Source: CAZENU01 sp965222125 (GTDB taxonomy: Bacteria; Chloroflexota; Dehalococcoidia; Lucifugimonadales; CAZENU01). From it: a stretch of DNA of 64,000 bases. Of the stretch, positions 31,993 to 41,789 are shown in pieces. Within the stretch, counting starts at the first letter, position 1. Every line of letters starts with the position of its first letter. Location of the stretch: positions 62,001 to 126,000 of the forward strand of contig CBDCTC010000005.1 of the NCBI GenBank assembly GCA_965222125.1, read 5' to 3'. Under the pieces are notes generated by a model. It had not been told where the DNA came from and did no database searches. It saw only the letters and a program-made list of their open reading frames with translations. Made by a program: the position numbers and the translations under genes.

Positions 31993-32164
31993 GGTTGGCG
32001 GTCTGGCCGCCTTGGACTCCACGCTGCGCCAACCAAACACGAGCGGCGCGAAGAGCGAGTTGATTTTTGAAGCTTCTATTGAGCATCCTCCTTACCGTAA
32101 GCGCCTTGCCTATGGGGGCGCGAGAACCTTCGGGAGTCTTGACATCGCCTCGCTGCTCGCGGTC
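31993..32164 (-). promoter_or_regulatory. Probable CRISPR leader
   Basis: The 172 bp between the cas1 stop and the terminal repeat. The inverted repeat GGTTGGCG (31993-32000) / CGCCAACC (32027-32034) abuts the repeat, and an AT-richer block lies around 32063-32085, possibly holding the promoter. The leader assignment rests on repeat polarity and cas1 adjacency. It is less AT-rich than many leaders. Confidence 0.55.
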
Positions 32165-33943
32165 CTATCGCGTCACGAAGGCAGGGTACTCGCTGAGTTC
32201 TCCCTGCAACGTCTTTGCAAGCAGACGGGCTTGCATCTCCAACAGTCTGCGATAGCTGACACGGTATCCGAAGAACGGGTGCGTTACAAGCGTCTCCATC
32301 CGGGACTCGTATGCACGGAAGAAGCCCTTCCTCCCTCCGGGTGTGAGCGACACCGCTTGTCCCGCCGTCACGAAGTCACGTTCCGAGACCATCTTCGTAT
32401 TCACGGCGCTCAGCACCGCTGAGTCTGCAATGAGGGGGCGCAGCGGCTCCATCAGGTCCAACGCCAAGGCGGGACGGCCGTGACGGGGCTGATGATAGAA
32501 TCCAATCATTGGATCGAAGCCGACCGCGTAGCAGGCGACGGTGAGGTCCTTGGCCAGCAGGCTGTAGCCGAGCGACAACAGCGCGTTCACCGGGTCGCGC
32601 GGCGGTCTCCGATTCCGCGCCGCGAAGTCGAACGACATTCCCTCCTCAACCTCTCCATCGCGTTCACGCTTCACCATGCCCGCGAACAGCCCGAAGTAGA
32701 TCCTTGCCGCCCAACCCTCCAGGCCCAGCAGTTCGGCCAGTGATTCGGCCGCCTCCGCGCGTCCAATGAGCCGCTTCATCTCCCGCATGTCCAACTCCGG
32801 GGGCTCGATGTGATTGCGCAGGAGCATCGTCCTCTGGTTGCGAATCTTGCCCGATACCAACCTTCTGGCTATACGCAGGCAGAACCACTCCTCCTCGGCA
32901 AGGCGGAACTGCGAGCGACGCAGAAACACGTTCTTGGTACCGAGTCCTGTCGTCACACCGTAAAACCAACCGCCCTGCGAGAAGTAGCAGATCGGCTTCT
33001 CCTCCCGGCATAGCTCCTGCACGGCCTGAGTGGTGATCTGGACTGCCCCCATCAGGTTGACCTGGCATATCTCGTTGATGCGGGTGTCCTGCACCACTTT
33101 GTCCCGCTCTTTGATCCGCAGGACACCGCCGGACTTGCCTACACGCAGCTTCGGGGAGTTCAGGTAGAGGGGCCGCAGCTCCACTCGTGGGGCCACGAGC
33201 AACCTTGTTGCTTTCTCTTGGGGCATGTCGGGGACTCCTGGTCCGGTCTCGAACAGTTTGAGTTGGCCCGACCCGCCATTGCCGTCGTGCGAACGCAGAT
33301 TCCAGGTCTCGTCCGGCATACAGATGCCGACTAGAGAGCAGCCGGGGCACTTGGGAGAGTCGACCAGCGGCGGAGGTATCTCGGTAGCCGCCGCCGTCTT
33401 CCATGCGTCGGCAATCGCCTTCTCGGCCCAGGCCATCGTCTCGTCATCGAACCGGACCCGCACTCTCTGCCGTGTTTTCTGGTAGAAGACCACACCTTCG
33501 TCGCTTCGATAGCCGTTGGCCCGCAGCACCAGCCCTTGAACGGCCATCTGGACTCGGTCGCTCGGCCATACATCCACGCCATCGTCCAACTTCATCGGAC
33601 GCCCGTGCTTGTAATCGACCGGCGTGGCCCTCCCGCCGTCGAACTCCGCCAGGTCCAGCTTGGCGATCACTCTATGCTCTTCCGACGACAGGGTAATCGA
33701 GCGTACCACTACCGGCTCTTCGGACTCTTCGTCCGGCTTCGGGGCTGACTTGCCTTCCTTGTCGACCCTCTTATGCTGGACTGAGCCTTCGACGGTGTGC
33801 TCGTTGTCCAAGAACACGCCCTCCACCTGCTCGAAATAGAACAGGCGAGGACAGTAGACGTGCTCGTTAATCATGCGCGCTGGGAGGTAGTCGGGCAGCG
33901 ACCCACGACGTGGTGCGATTTCTGTTTCGGGCTGAGCGCTCAT
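32165..33943 (-). CDS. cas4-cas1: Cas4-Cas1 fusion protein (type I-G adaptation)
   Basis: 592 residues. The Cas4 half (about 1-220) has YCPRLFYFEQ with the first cysteine, GSVQHKRVD, the nuclease core IAKLDLAEF with VDYKHGRP, and the terminal cysteine cluster SPKCPGCSLVGIC for a 4Fe-4S site. The Cas1 half has LEGWAARIYFGLF (metal-binding glutamate), the DPVNALLSLGYSLL signature, and GFYHQPRHGRPALALDLME with the conserved histidine and acidic residue. It selects PAM-containing prespacers and integrates them with Cas2. Cas4-Cas1 fusion is characteristic of I-G (formerly I-U) systems, where it is reported to enforce a TTN PAM. It is the last gene of the operon, beside the leader. Confidence 0.95.
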   Translation of the reverse strand: MSAQPETEIAPRRGSLPDYLPARMINEHVYCPRLFYFEQVEGVFLDNEHTVEGSVQHKRVDKEGKSAPKPDEESEEPVVVRSITLSSEEHRVIAKLDLAEFDGGRATPVDYKHGRPMKLDDGVDVWPSDRVQMAVQGLVLRANGYRSDEGVVFYQKTRQRVRVRFDDETMAWAEKAIADAWKTAAATEIPPPLVDSPKCPGCSLVGICMPDETWNLRSHDGNGGSGQLKLFETGPGVPDMPQEKATRLLVAPRVELRPLYLNSPKLRVGKSGGVLRIKERDKVVQDTRINEICQVNLMGAVQITTQAVQELCREEKPICYFSQGGWFYGVTTGLGTKNVFLRRSQFRLAEEEWFCLRIARRLVSGKIRNQRTMLLRNHIEPPELDMREMKRLIGRAEAAESLAELLGLEGWAARIYFGLFAGMVKRERDGEVEEGMSFDFAARNRRPPRDPVNALLSLGYSLLAKDLTVACYAVGFDPMIGFYHQPRHGRPALALDLMEPLRPLIADSAVLSAVNTKMVSERDFVTAGQAVSLTPGGRKGFFRAYESRMETLVTHPFFGYRVSYRRLLEMQARLLAKTLQGELSEYPAFVTR

Positions 33944-34052
33944 TGGTTTCTCTACTCCCTGGCGTCTGTATGCGCCATGGCCGCCGATAGTATCCAGTTG
34001 TTAAGGTGCAAGAGTACGCGCTGCCCCGGGGAGCGTTACTGGGTACCCCCAG

Positions 34053-34343
34053 CTAGACTACTATGAGCGGCGCGTCTATGTGAACGTACGGTTTGCCGAG
34101 GGCGGTTATTACCCGGTCACCCCGCCCCTCGGTTGGTCCCAGATCGACGAACAGTACCTGGTCTTTGTCGTGGTGGATTATCTCGGCTAGGTCGGCCCGG
34201 AGGCGTACCAGATCAACGTTCCTGAGCTGGCACTCGAAGACCGAGAACTGGAGGTGGTCGCCCCATGCCCGCATCTTCTTGAAGACGTTCCGCAGGCGCT
34301 TGGGATCGGCAATGTCGTAGCAGACTATATAGGTCCTGCGCAT
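34053..34343 (-). CDS. cas2: Cas2
   Basis: 96 residues starting MRRTYIVCYDIADPKRLRNV, the beta-1 strand and D of the Cas2 ferredoxin fold, followed by QFSVFECQL and the C-terminal VLFVDLGPTEGRGD strand. I chose the ATG at 34341-34343 because the frame upstream of it lacks Cas2 character, and GGAGG lies about 11 bp before it. It forms the adaptation complex with Cas1. It lies 109 bp upstream of cas4-cas1 and 173 bp downstream of csb2. Confidence 0.93.
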   Translation of the reverse strand: MRRTYIVCYDIADPKRLRNVFKKMRAWGDHLQFSVFECQLRNVDLVRLRADLAEIIHHDKDQVLFVDLGPTEGRGDRVITALGKPYVHIDAPLIVV

Positions 34344-34516
34344 CGGATCGGACGCCTCCACACTTCCACGAACAACTCTCCACCTGTACGTAGTATGGAA
34401 GCGCCGCCCCAATCCCTTCAAGCCGCTTTAGGATATGGTTTCGCGGGGATTTGTGGGCGCGGCGTATCGGCTAGGAGGGTATCCTCCAAGGGGCGTTCGC
34501 GGGCTCCGACAACCCT

Positions 34517-35971
34517 CTAATCGCAAGACGGAACGAAAAGCCCCAACCCGTAGTGGCAAGCGAAACCGAGAGCAATCGGACCGCAGACCTCCTCCTCGAA
34601 CTCCAGCGCGAAGTTGAAGGCTCCACCCCCGGTGGACCCTCTCGGCCTGTGCTTGAAGAACTCGAAGGGACGAAAGCCTTCGAAGCGTCGCTCCCGCAAG
34701 GGTTCTATGGGCTCTTTTCGGTCTTCGATCTTCGTGACACGCCCGGAACGGCCTGGCCAGCGAATAGCAATCTCTCGTTCAATCTGCTCCTTCGGCCCGT
34801 CAACCATGCGTCTGCCGCCCTTGGGGCCTCGAACCTTCGTGTGGCGGGGCAGTACGTAAGGCGTCAGCGAACGCCAGCGCTTGCTCGTACCAAACAGACG
34901 TGACACGCCAACGAAATCGTCCACGTTCCCATGTGTCTGGTACGCCAACTGAAGAGAGTCGCGCCCGCCGCCTCGATTGAGCTCCCGCACCGAGACGATA
35001 GCCTTGAACTCCTCTTCGTTCAGGCCACACGGCGCCCAAAATGTGAGATGGTCCAGCCGTCCGTCGCCGTCCTCGTCCGTAGACAGGTAGAAGGCGTGTT
35101 GGTGTCCTTCCTTCGGCTTCCCAGACTCATCCTTCCCTGACAGAGTTGGAGACTTCGCTTCATCGTTCTGTCTGCCATACCTGGACATGGCGGCCTTCCG
35201 TGCCACCTCTCCCCACCGCAGAGTGTCGAACGCCATCGGCAACACCTTGCCCGATAGCGCGAACCGGACGACCGTGACCTTCCGAGCAGCCGGTCGTGGC
35301 GGTGCGGTTCGGAACGACGTGAAGCAGTCCCGCTTGCGGACATAGGGATACCAATGCGCCCCCTCTGGGTCGATACGCCCGCCGCGCCGAAGCTCCGACG
35401 TCTCCACTTCCAGGTCCTTCAGTCCAATATGGCTGTGCGGGACCAGCGTCCGGACCACTTCCCAATCGCCTTCAGGAAGCAGGCCCGATTCCACAGCGCA
35501 GGAGTTTGACTTGGGATGGTCCGTAGCAATGCACGCCTCAACCCACGACTCGGCTCGGCCTAAGTACGGCATGTTGCGAAGGATGCGCTTCAGATCGTCG
35601 CGCTGCTGTGAGTCTAGTTCCAAGTTCGGCCACACCGCGAACAGCGAGCGTCTCGGTCTTATAGCCACGAAGGCGTCTATGACCAGCGTTGTTTGCTCCC
35701 TCGTCCCCTTGGTGTAAGGCATGTAGTGCCGCGTATGCCCCGTGGACGCCGGCGGCAGGTGGAACTTCGGGTACTCAGACGCCAGCGCTCCGAGTATGGG
35801 CTCGACGCGATCGGCCGGAATGTCCGGCAGCGTGCGCCGCCACGTGGCGACTATGCCCCGTACTATCCTCCAAGGCGACGGTGGCCACTCCAACACGCCC
35901 TCGTTGACGTGCCGGCCCCACTGGGTCGCGTGATAGCGGTTGGCCGTGAACGTGAACTTGATGGTGACCAT
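34517..35971 (-). CDS. csb2: Csb2, Cas5/Cas6-type subunit of type I-G Cascade
   Basis: 484 residues. It begins MVTIKFTFTANRYHATQWGRHVNEG, with the typical Csb2 continuation VLEWPPSPWRIVRGIVATWRR. The C-terminus CGPIALGFACHYGLGLFVP is a glycine-rich Cas6-like RNA-binding loop. In I-G systems this subunit (GSU0054 family) combines crRNA processing with 5'-handle binding, which explains the absence of a separate cas6. It starts 6 bp after the csb1 stop, in the same operon. Confidence 0.92.
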   Translation of the reverse strand: MVTIKFTFTANRYHATQWGRHVNEGVLEWPPSPWRIVRGIVATWRRTLPDIPADRVEPILGALASEYPKFHLPPASTGHTRHYMPYTKGTREQTTLVIDAFVAIRPRRSLFAVWPNLELDSQQRDDLKRILRNMPYLGRAESWVEACIATDHPKSNSCAVESGLLPEGDWEVVRTLVPHSHIGLKDLEVETSELRRGGRIDPEGAHWYPYVRKRDCFTSFRTAPPRPAARKVTVVRFALSGKVLPMAFDTLRWGEVARKAAMSRYGRQNDEAKSPTLSGKDESGKPKEGHQHAFYLSTDEDGDGRLDHLTFWAPCGLNEEEFKAIVSVRELNRGGGRDSLQLAYQTHGNVDDFVGVSRLFGTSKRWRSLTPYVLPRHTKVRGPKGGRRMVDGPKEQIEREIAIRWPGRSGRVTKIEDRKEPIEPLRERRFEGFRPFEFFKHRPRGSTGGGAFNFALEFEEEVCGPIALGFACHYGLGLFVPSCD

Positions 35972-35977
35972 GGCCAG

Positions 35978-36955
35978 CTATGTGCCCTTCTTCTCGAACG
36001 TGAGCTGCGTGACAGGTGGGTCTGCGAACAGCCCCTCCGAGGCGCACACCTCGATGAGCTCTGGCAGGTCGGCCTCCAGTGCCAAAGTAGGCGGGACGTC
36101 GAACCCTTCCGGCCGCGTGACCTTCAGACCACCATCCATCACCTCCAGGTCGCAAGCGGTACGCAGCCTTAGGCCAGTCTCCAGGAACTTCCGCACCTTC
36201 CACAACGCCAGGGTGACCAGGAGCTTCTCCGCGCTCTCCCCCAATCCATAGGCCCTGATCTGCGCCAGGTCGAGGTTGAAGTAAGCCGTAATGCGCTCGG
36301 CGGTGTACTCCGTCCGGTGAAATGGAACGTTGCCGAAACCCTTGTTTGTATCCCCGCTTGGGTCCACCGGATCGTTCTTGACACCGCCGCTCTCGGCAGG
36401 TGAGACCCCCACCGCTTCTATGAACGCGGACAGTGCCCTTGGCATTCGGTATCGACCGCCTGCCAGACCCTTCTTGGCTAGGAATACACCGTGCAACAGC
36501 GAGTTCGTGTCCATCTCGGCTAGGACAAGAGCAAGTTCATGCAGGTCCACTTGGCCCCTTTCTCGATTCGCCAAGCGCTCCTTGAGCTTGTCCAGAACAG
36601 TCGTGTCCTCTCCTTCGAGAATGTAAGGCGAGTTGAGCCTATGCGGCTCAATTATGGAGTTTGTCGTTTGGTCCTCCCACAAATTGATGTGGACATAGGG
36701 CATTCCCCTCAGTGACGGGACTATCTCGTCGCTGCTCTTATCCCAGCAAACAGCTTCCAGCCTGTTCGCCATGGACTGAGCGGACTCAACCAGCACTACA
36801 CGAGTAGGCTTGCCCTCATCGTCGGGAGCTTGGTACTCGGCCGCACCCAGATCAGGGAAACCCGTAGGCTGGAACCGAGACCCCTGTATGGGCTTCAGTT
36901 CGGCCTCCATGAGAAGCCGAGGCTCGTTCTCTAACTGCTGCCAATCAATCGTCAT
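35978..36955 (-). CDS. csb1: Csb1, Cas7-type backbone subunit of type I-G Cascade
   Basis: 325 residues. The N-terminus has the Csb1 (GSU0053 family) features EAELKPIQGSRFQPTGFPDLGAAEY and VVLVESAQSMANRLE, and later DPSGDTNKGFGNVPFHRTEY and AYFNLDLAQIRAYGLGE. It should polymerise along the crRNA spacer and therefore decide the 6-nt periodic base flipping characteristic of Cas7 filaments. It lies 24 bp after the csx17 stop. Confidence 0.92.
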   Translation of the reverse strand: MTIDWQQLENEPRLLMEAELKPIQGSRFQPTGFPDLGAAEYQAPDDEGKPTRVVLVESAQSMANRLEAVCWDKSSDEIVPSLRGMPYVHINLWEDQTTNSIIEPHRLNSPYILEGEDTTVLDKLKERLANRERGQVDLHELALVLAEMDTNSLLHGVFLAKKGLAGGRYRMPRALSAFIEAVGVSPAESGGVKNDPVDPSGDTNKGFGNVPFHRTEYTAERITAYFNLDLAQIRAYGLGESAEKLLVTLALWKVRKFLETGLRLRTACDLEVMDGGLKVTRPEGFDVPPTLALEADLPELIEVCASEGLFADPPVTQLTFEKKGT

Positions 36956-36979
36956 GTTGAACTCTCCTTGATTGGAATT

Positions 36980-39136
36980 CTATTGCGTATCGAGTCGGTC
37001 AGGTCTCCGCAGGGCGCGTTCCGCAAGGGCGTAATGAGCGCTCCCGTCCAGAGGGAACAGAAGGGCCGCGGCCAGGCGGCGGCCCTTCTCGGACCCATCA
37101 CGTATGCCGGGGGCTTCGGATAGCGACCGTAGCCCCTTCGCCCTCAGCCGCCGGCAGGCTACGCGGTAGGCATCTTCCACTCTGCCTGCCCTGAGCATCG
37201 TCAGCATGGACGGCTCCATGGCGATGTCCACGCCGGGACCGAACCCCGGACATTCGAATTCCCCGGGCAGCAACGTTAGCTTCATCGCCGCATACGCAGC
37301 CGGCAAATCGAGCGGCAGTTCCTGCTGGAAATCGCTCTGCGCCGGACGATGCCAGTAACGCACGAAGGACAGCGGCAATGAAAGATCGGCCACGCGCTGA
37401 TCATCGACATAACCGTTCAGGAACGACGCGATGTCGCTCAACTGGGCCGAGTACGTCGCCTTAAGCGGTGGGTGGCGGTCCTCCATACCTTGCATTCGCC
37501 CTTCGAGGCAGCGGCGTTCCAACACGGCAAGCATGTTGCCCAGCGGGTCGCCTGCAGTCCAGACGAAAGACGTGCTGTCCGTAACCCACTCTAGGCGTCG
37601 CTGAAGCGTGCCAACAGGCTCCAAGTTCCACCTGATCGCGCCTATCCCTTGAGTTGGCTCCTGAAGGATCGACGACATGGCCCTGGCCAGCCTGAATTCG
37701 ACAGATTTGTCATTGGCATGGTCAAGCCAATCAAGCGAGAGATTGCTGAGCGGCGCCACGTTCTCCCGCAACCCCGAGCTCGCCACCCACCGCTCAGCGC
37801 GCCCCACGGCGATCAGCACGTCCTGCAAATCGCGCGGCTCCCCACGCTGGCAGAACTCGATAATTGCGCTCTCGGCCTGCCTCAAGACCGTGCCCAGACC
37901 GGCAGGCGCCCTGCTGCCGGACGCATTGCGCCTGAGCCTGTCCAACCACCCGTCCAGGTCGAACAGTACGTTGGCAAGGTTGGCGCGTTCCGATGAGTCA
38001 GCGTCAGGGGTGTAGAATCGGCCCAACGGAGCGGCCAAGTACGCCAACCCATTCCGCACCATGAACCCGTATCGCTGAAACTGCCGAACGCCGCGCTCCG
38101 TCCCCAGGCCGGCGACTGCCCTTGCGAAGTCCGTGCCGTTGGCCCCTTGCCGCCGTCCCATCTGGGCGCGTCCTTCCGATACCAGGTGGTCCAATTCCTG
38201 AAGGCTGGTGGGTTGGTCCCATAGCGGCGCCCAGAACTCTGCCCTAGACGAGTCTCCATACTCGGAGTCTGCGGACGTTCCATATCCGGCGGCGGAGTTG
38301 TCCACCGTGAACGGGAACACTGCCTTAGACGACGCCTGCGACGACAACCTGCGGGCGGCAGCCCCCGCGAACATCAATGCCCCCTCGAACATGAGCACGT
38401 AGTCCCAGGGATTCGTCAACGCATCATCGTTGAACCCAACGGACGCGTTGGCCCCCCCGACACCGCCGGGATTGTAGAACCCCGTAGAGCGCTTCTTCAT
38501 GAGCTCTGGAGAACCTTCGTTGAACAGCGCCGCGACGAGACGGTTCCGAGCCACCGCAACCCCATTCCGCCGCTCGTCGATGTTCAAGGCCGATACCACG
38601 TTCTGCATGAAGTTGTTGCTGAACTCCAGCCGCCCGTCGTTGCCACCCGTACCGAGCAGGGGCGGGAATTTTGCGCCGCCAGCAGTGAGGACGTACGCCG
38701 CGTCGAGCCAGTCCAGCGCATCGTCGGGAAACTCCGCCCTACAATGGGCAAGCGTCCACTCCTTGAGCTTCTTCTTATCGGTTCCTTCTCCGCTGGACAC
38801 TATCCTCTTGCCTATCGGAACCACCTCGTTCCACAGTTGGAACCTCGGTGACTCCAACTCCAAGATGGCGTCCATGGCCTTCGAGTTATCCTTCGGAAAG
38901 AACCCGCTCCCGCCGTTCCACGGCGACACAATGGGTGTAGGTCGGTACTCCTCCAGGAAGAACTCAACCAGCGAGTCCCTGTCCAGCGTCGACCTCAGCA
39001 TGAAGGTGTCGTTACGCCACCAGGCGCGGGCGTCCTCGTCCTTCTGTTCGGCCACCAGCCGGAAGATGCCCAACGCCTTCAGGTAAGCCATCAGCGGCTC
39101 GGGGGCACAGCCCCGAAGCTCCAGTACGTGGCTCAC
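36980..39136 (-). CDS. csx17: Csx17, large (Cas8-type) subunit of type I-G Cascade
   Basis: 718 residues. It starts HVLELRGCAPEPLMAYLKAL with LGIFRLVAEQKD, and SPWNGGSGFFPKDN follows, which are Csx17 family hallmarks; a Cas8-like role in PAM recognition and Cas3 recruitment is expected. Its ATG overlaps the cas3 stop by 4 bp, indicating translational coupling. No disruption seen. Confidence 0.92.
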   Translation of the reverse strand: MSHVLELRGCAPEPLMAYLKALGIFRLVAEQKDEDARAWWRNDTFMLRSTLDRDSLVEFFLEEYRPTPIVSPWNGGSGFFPKDNSKAMDAILELESPRFQLWNEVVPIGKRIVSSGEGTDKKKLKEWTLAHCRAEFPDDALDWLDAAYVLTAGGAKFPPLLGTGGNDGRLEFSNNFMQNVVSALNIDERRNGVAVARNRLVAALFNEGSPELMKKRSTGFYNPGGVGGANASVGFNDDALTNPWDYVLMFEGALMFAGAAARRLSSQASSKAVFPFTVDNSAAGYGTSADSEYGDSSRAEFWAPLWDQPTSLQELDHLVSEGRAQMGRRQGANGTDFARAVAGLGTERGVRQFQRYGFMVRNGLAYLAAPLGRFYTPDADSSERANLANVLFDLDGWLDRLRRNASGSRAPAGLGTVLRQAESAIIEFCQRGEPRDLQDVLIAVGRAERWVASSGLRENVAPLSNLSLDWLDHANDKSVEFRLARAMSSILQEPTQGIGAIRWNLEPVGTLQRRLEWVTDSTSFVWTAGDPLGNMLAVLERRCLEGRMQGMEDRHPPLKATYSAQLSDIASFLNGYVDDQRVADLSLPLSFVRYWHRPAQSDFQQELPLDLPAAYAAMKLTLLPGEFECPGFGPGVDIAMEPSMLTMLRAGRVEDAYRVACRRLRAKGLRSLSEAPGIRDGSEKGRRLAAALLFPLDGSAHYALAERALRRPDRLDTQ

Positions 39137-41544
39137 TTTGCCGCCTCCTTCTGCTCATTCGCGCTCGCTCTCATGTCGGCGGCCCGGACTATCGCCTCCA
39201 AGTACGCCAGCCTGAACGGCCCAAACCGTTCCAACAGGGCAAGGCTCCGTTCCAGCCACGACCGCCTCTCGTTCTCGTCCATCCCCATCCGGGCGATGGA
39301 CATATCCAGCGTCGTTTTGGGTACAAGCAGCCCCTCGCCCAAGTCCACCGACGGCAGTGTCTCGTAATCCGACACCGGATACCCAAGTAGCTTGTCCGGG
39401 TCCGGGTTGCTGTCCTTGTTTCCCGTTCGCGCTCCCGGCAGCGACCTTATGCCGAGCCTCACCTTGCCGTGATGCGCTGCCGCCAAGTACGCTGCCAGGT
39501 CTCGCGTCTCGCCCTCCGGCAACGCCGCATGTTTCAGCACCGCCAGCGCGCTGCCCAACTCATGCCGGAAGTGGCGGCGGTCCATCCTCCCATTGCCCCG
39601 ACTCTTGGCTAGTAGAATCCCTTCAGGAGGACCTTCCCCATCTTTGCGCAGCATTTCCTGAAATGCAGGGTGCGCCTTCCCTGCGTCGTGATATAGCGCC
39701 GCTAGCGCCACTGCTTCGAGAACGCCGGGCTCGAATTGCTCAGACAGCGCGTCGAGGATTAAGCGCGCCTCCGCTTCCACGTGGCGGGAGTGGTCAGACA
39801 GGCTCACCCATTTTCGCTGTGACGTGTTCGTCGGCTCCGAACCCTGGCCTTCCGGCTCTGGTTCCCTATTCTCGTCCTGAGCCGATACAGGCTCCACCCG
39901 CTCTTTGCCGGAAGCGTCCCACCCCTTATCAGGGTCATATCCGCCCTGGTTCGCGTCCAACATCAGCGTCATGCCGGGACGGATTTCCCATTGCTGAATA
40001 CGTTGCCACTTGCTATCCAGGAAGTCCCATATCCACGCCTTGCGCTCGCCATCCAAGTAGTCTTTTATCCCTTTAGGACCGCCCCTTGAGCTGCCAAGTG
40101 GCACATTCACCGTCTCGTTATGGCGAGGTCTCGGTTCCCTTTCATCTGGGTCGCCTTCCGGAACGTCCCGCCAGAATACCGTTACGCCCGTCTCGTCCGT
40201 CCCCCGGACGTACTGCGATACGTCCAGGTAGCTCCCAGACAGGTCCGGCGTCGTGTCGAACAGCCCCACCACGTCCCGCCTGCGAATGACGGTGGTGTGG
40301 TCGGCGTCCTTCATCTTGTCGCCCATCTCTTCGAGCGCAGCCGGCCCAACGGACTTGCCCTCCAAGAACTCCATGATTTCACGGGCGTCGTCTATATCCT
40401 CCGTGTCGTATGGCGCCGTGTCCTTGTCCACGTCCACCCACAGGACGTCCCCCCGTTCGTACTTGCCTTCGCGGTTGCACCGCCCGAACCGCTGCACCAT
40501 CGACGCCCAAGGCGCAAGCTCCGTTATCAGCGTTCGCGCCGATATGTCCACGCCCGCCTCCACCGCCTGCGTCGTCACGACGACACGGCCTGCTGAGCCG
40601 AGCGGCGATGCGATGCGGCAGTGCTTCTCCTGCCTGTCACCCTCGCGGAAGCGCGAATGCACCAGGACCTTCTCCACGTCAGGGCGTAACTTATTCTGAG
40701 GCTTGACCAGTTCTTCGTAGAGCTTCTGTGCGCGCTCGACGGTGTTGACTACCGCCAGCGTCAGCGTGCCCGATTCGTGCTTCCGCGCTATGAGTTGGCC
40801 CGTCTCCTTCGGCTTCCTGAAGTCCACCGCATCTTTGGCCACGACCTTGAGGGCGTTGTGGCGTTTACTCAGCTGAGGGTCCGCCAAGTCGTCGTAGCCA
40901 AGCTCGACGACCTTGGCAGCGGGAGGCTGCGGGTGGTCTATCGTGGAGAGCCAGTCGCGGCGAGCGGTCGCAGACATCCACATGCTCTGGGCCGGGCCGT
41001 AAGTCTCCAGCTTGCCGCGCAGCCCGGCGAGCTGCGTGGACGTCGGCAGCCCGTTCGCCATGAGTTGGACCTCGTCCATCACCCACAGGCAGTCGTTGTT
41101 CAGCAACCCGTACTCCACGGGCCACATGTTATAGCCCATGCCGTAGCCGCGGTTCAGGGCCCGGGACAGCAGCATGTCCTGAGTCCCCACGACGATGAAT
41201 GGCTTCTCGGGATGCAGATACCACTGCGTTCGCGGCTCTCCACCCATGAGTTTGACTACTCCAACATCGTCCGCAATACCAAGGTTCCCCACCCACTTTT
41301 CGACCCGCTTCACTGTCTGCTCCACAAGCGTCCGCATCGGCAGGCAGTAGACCAACCGGCGCGGCACGGCGACATCCGCACACACGCTACGCTGATACAG
41401 CCACCCCAGGATGAGAGCCTCCGTCTTTCCCGCGCCCGTGGGTACCCGTAGGAGCGAGGACTGACCATCGCTCTCGGCGAGCCTAGCTTGATACGGGTAC
41501 GGATTGAACCCGGTCGCCCTCTTGAAGAAGCCTGCGTAGGTCAT
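39133..41544 (-). CDS. cas3: Cas3 helicase-nuclease (type I-G, C-terminal HD domain)
   Basis: 803 residues. The helicase comes first: RVPTGAGKTEALILGW (Walker A, GK at 39-40), LWVMDEVQLM (DExx box), MSATAR, and AVEAGVDISARTLITELAPW with QRFGRCNR (motifs V-VI). The HD nuclease follows at about residues 585-720: LSDHSRHVEAEA, ALYHDAGKAHPAFQ and RHELGSALA. HD at the C-terminus is the reverse of I-E Cas3 and typical of type I-G. It is the first gene of the cas operon. About 310 bp upstream on the opposite strand lies a two-repeat crRNA-like unit whose spacer matches the upstream region of this gene. Confidence 0.95.
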   Translation of the reverse strand: MTYAGFFKRATGFNPYPYQARLAESDGQSSLLRVPTGAGKTEALILGWLYQRSVCADVAVPRRLVYCLPMRTLVEQTVKRVEKWVGNLGIADDVGVVKLMGGEPRTQWYLHPEKPFIVVGTQDMLLSRALNRGYGMGYNMWPVEYGLLNNDCLWVMDEVQLMANGLPTSTQLAGLRGKLETYGPAQSMWMSATARRDWLSTIDHPQPPAAKVVELGYDDLADPQLSKRHNALKVVAKDAVDFRKPKETGQLIARKHESGTLTLAVVNTVERAQKLYEELVKPQNKLRPDVEKVLVHSRFREGDRQEKHCRIASPLGSAGRVVVTTQAVEAGVDISARTLITELAPWASMVQRFGRCNREGKYERGDVLWVDVDKDTAPYDTEDIDDAREIMEFLEGKSVGPAALEEMGDKMKDADHTTVIRRRDVVGLFDTTPDLSGSYLDVSQYVRGTDETGVTVFWRDVPEGDPDEREPRPRHNETVNVPLGSSRGGPKGIKDYLDGERKAWIWDFLDSKWQRIQQWEIRPGMTLMLDANQGGYDPDKGWDASGKERVEPVSAQDENREPEPEGQGSEPTNTSQRKWVSLSDHSRHVEAEARLILDALSEQFEPGVLEAVALAALYHDAGKAHPAFQEMLRKDGEGPPEGILLAKSRGNGRMDRRHFRHELGSALAVLKHAALPEGETRDLAAYLAAAHHGKVRLGIRSLPGARTGNKDSNPDPDKLLGYPVSDYETLPSVDLGEGLLVPKTTLDMSIARMGMDENERRSWLERSLALLERFGPFRLAYLEAIVRAADMRASANEQKEAAK

Positions 41545-41556
41545 CTTTCCCGAGTC

Positions 41557-41789
41557 CTATAAGCTAGAGCCATTATCGGAGAACGGCATAGCTCTTGGCA
41601 CTCGGCGCGAGCGTCTTGGTCCGAAGTGCTCTATACTCTCTTCGGACTCGATAGTGAGCTTCGACGCGCTGAGATGGATCGTAAGGGATGCGCCATCCTC
41701 AAGATCTTCATCCCGTCTTGAGCGGACAGCCTCAAAGCAAACTCTTCTTGCGTGCTCTCGCTTCTCCATGTATACTGTTCCTCAGTCAT
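41557..41789 (-). other. Possible small gene or leader transcript upstream of cas3
   Basis: Two overlapping minus-strand frames follow the putative promoter. One starts at ATG 41787-41789 (MTEEQYTWRSESTQEEFALR, 52 codons, stop near 41631). The other starts at ATG 41767-41769 (70 codons, stop at 41557) and contains SLTIHLSASKLTIES. Either could be a real small protein, or the two together a decayed or frameshifted one. I recognise no family. An inverted repeat TCCGAAG/CTTCGGA at 41620-41646 lies inside. Because the promoter is the apparent target of the mini-CRISPR RNA, this is where a CreT-like toxin would be expected if the system is of the CreTA kind. Confidence 0.35.
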
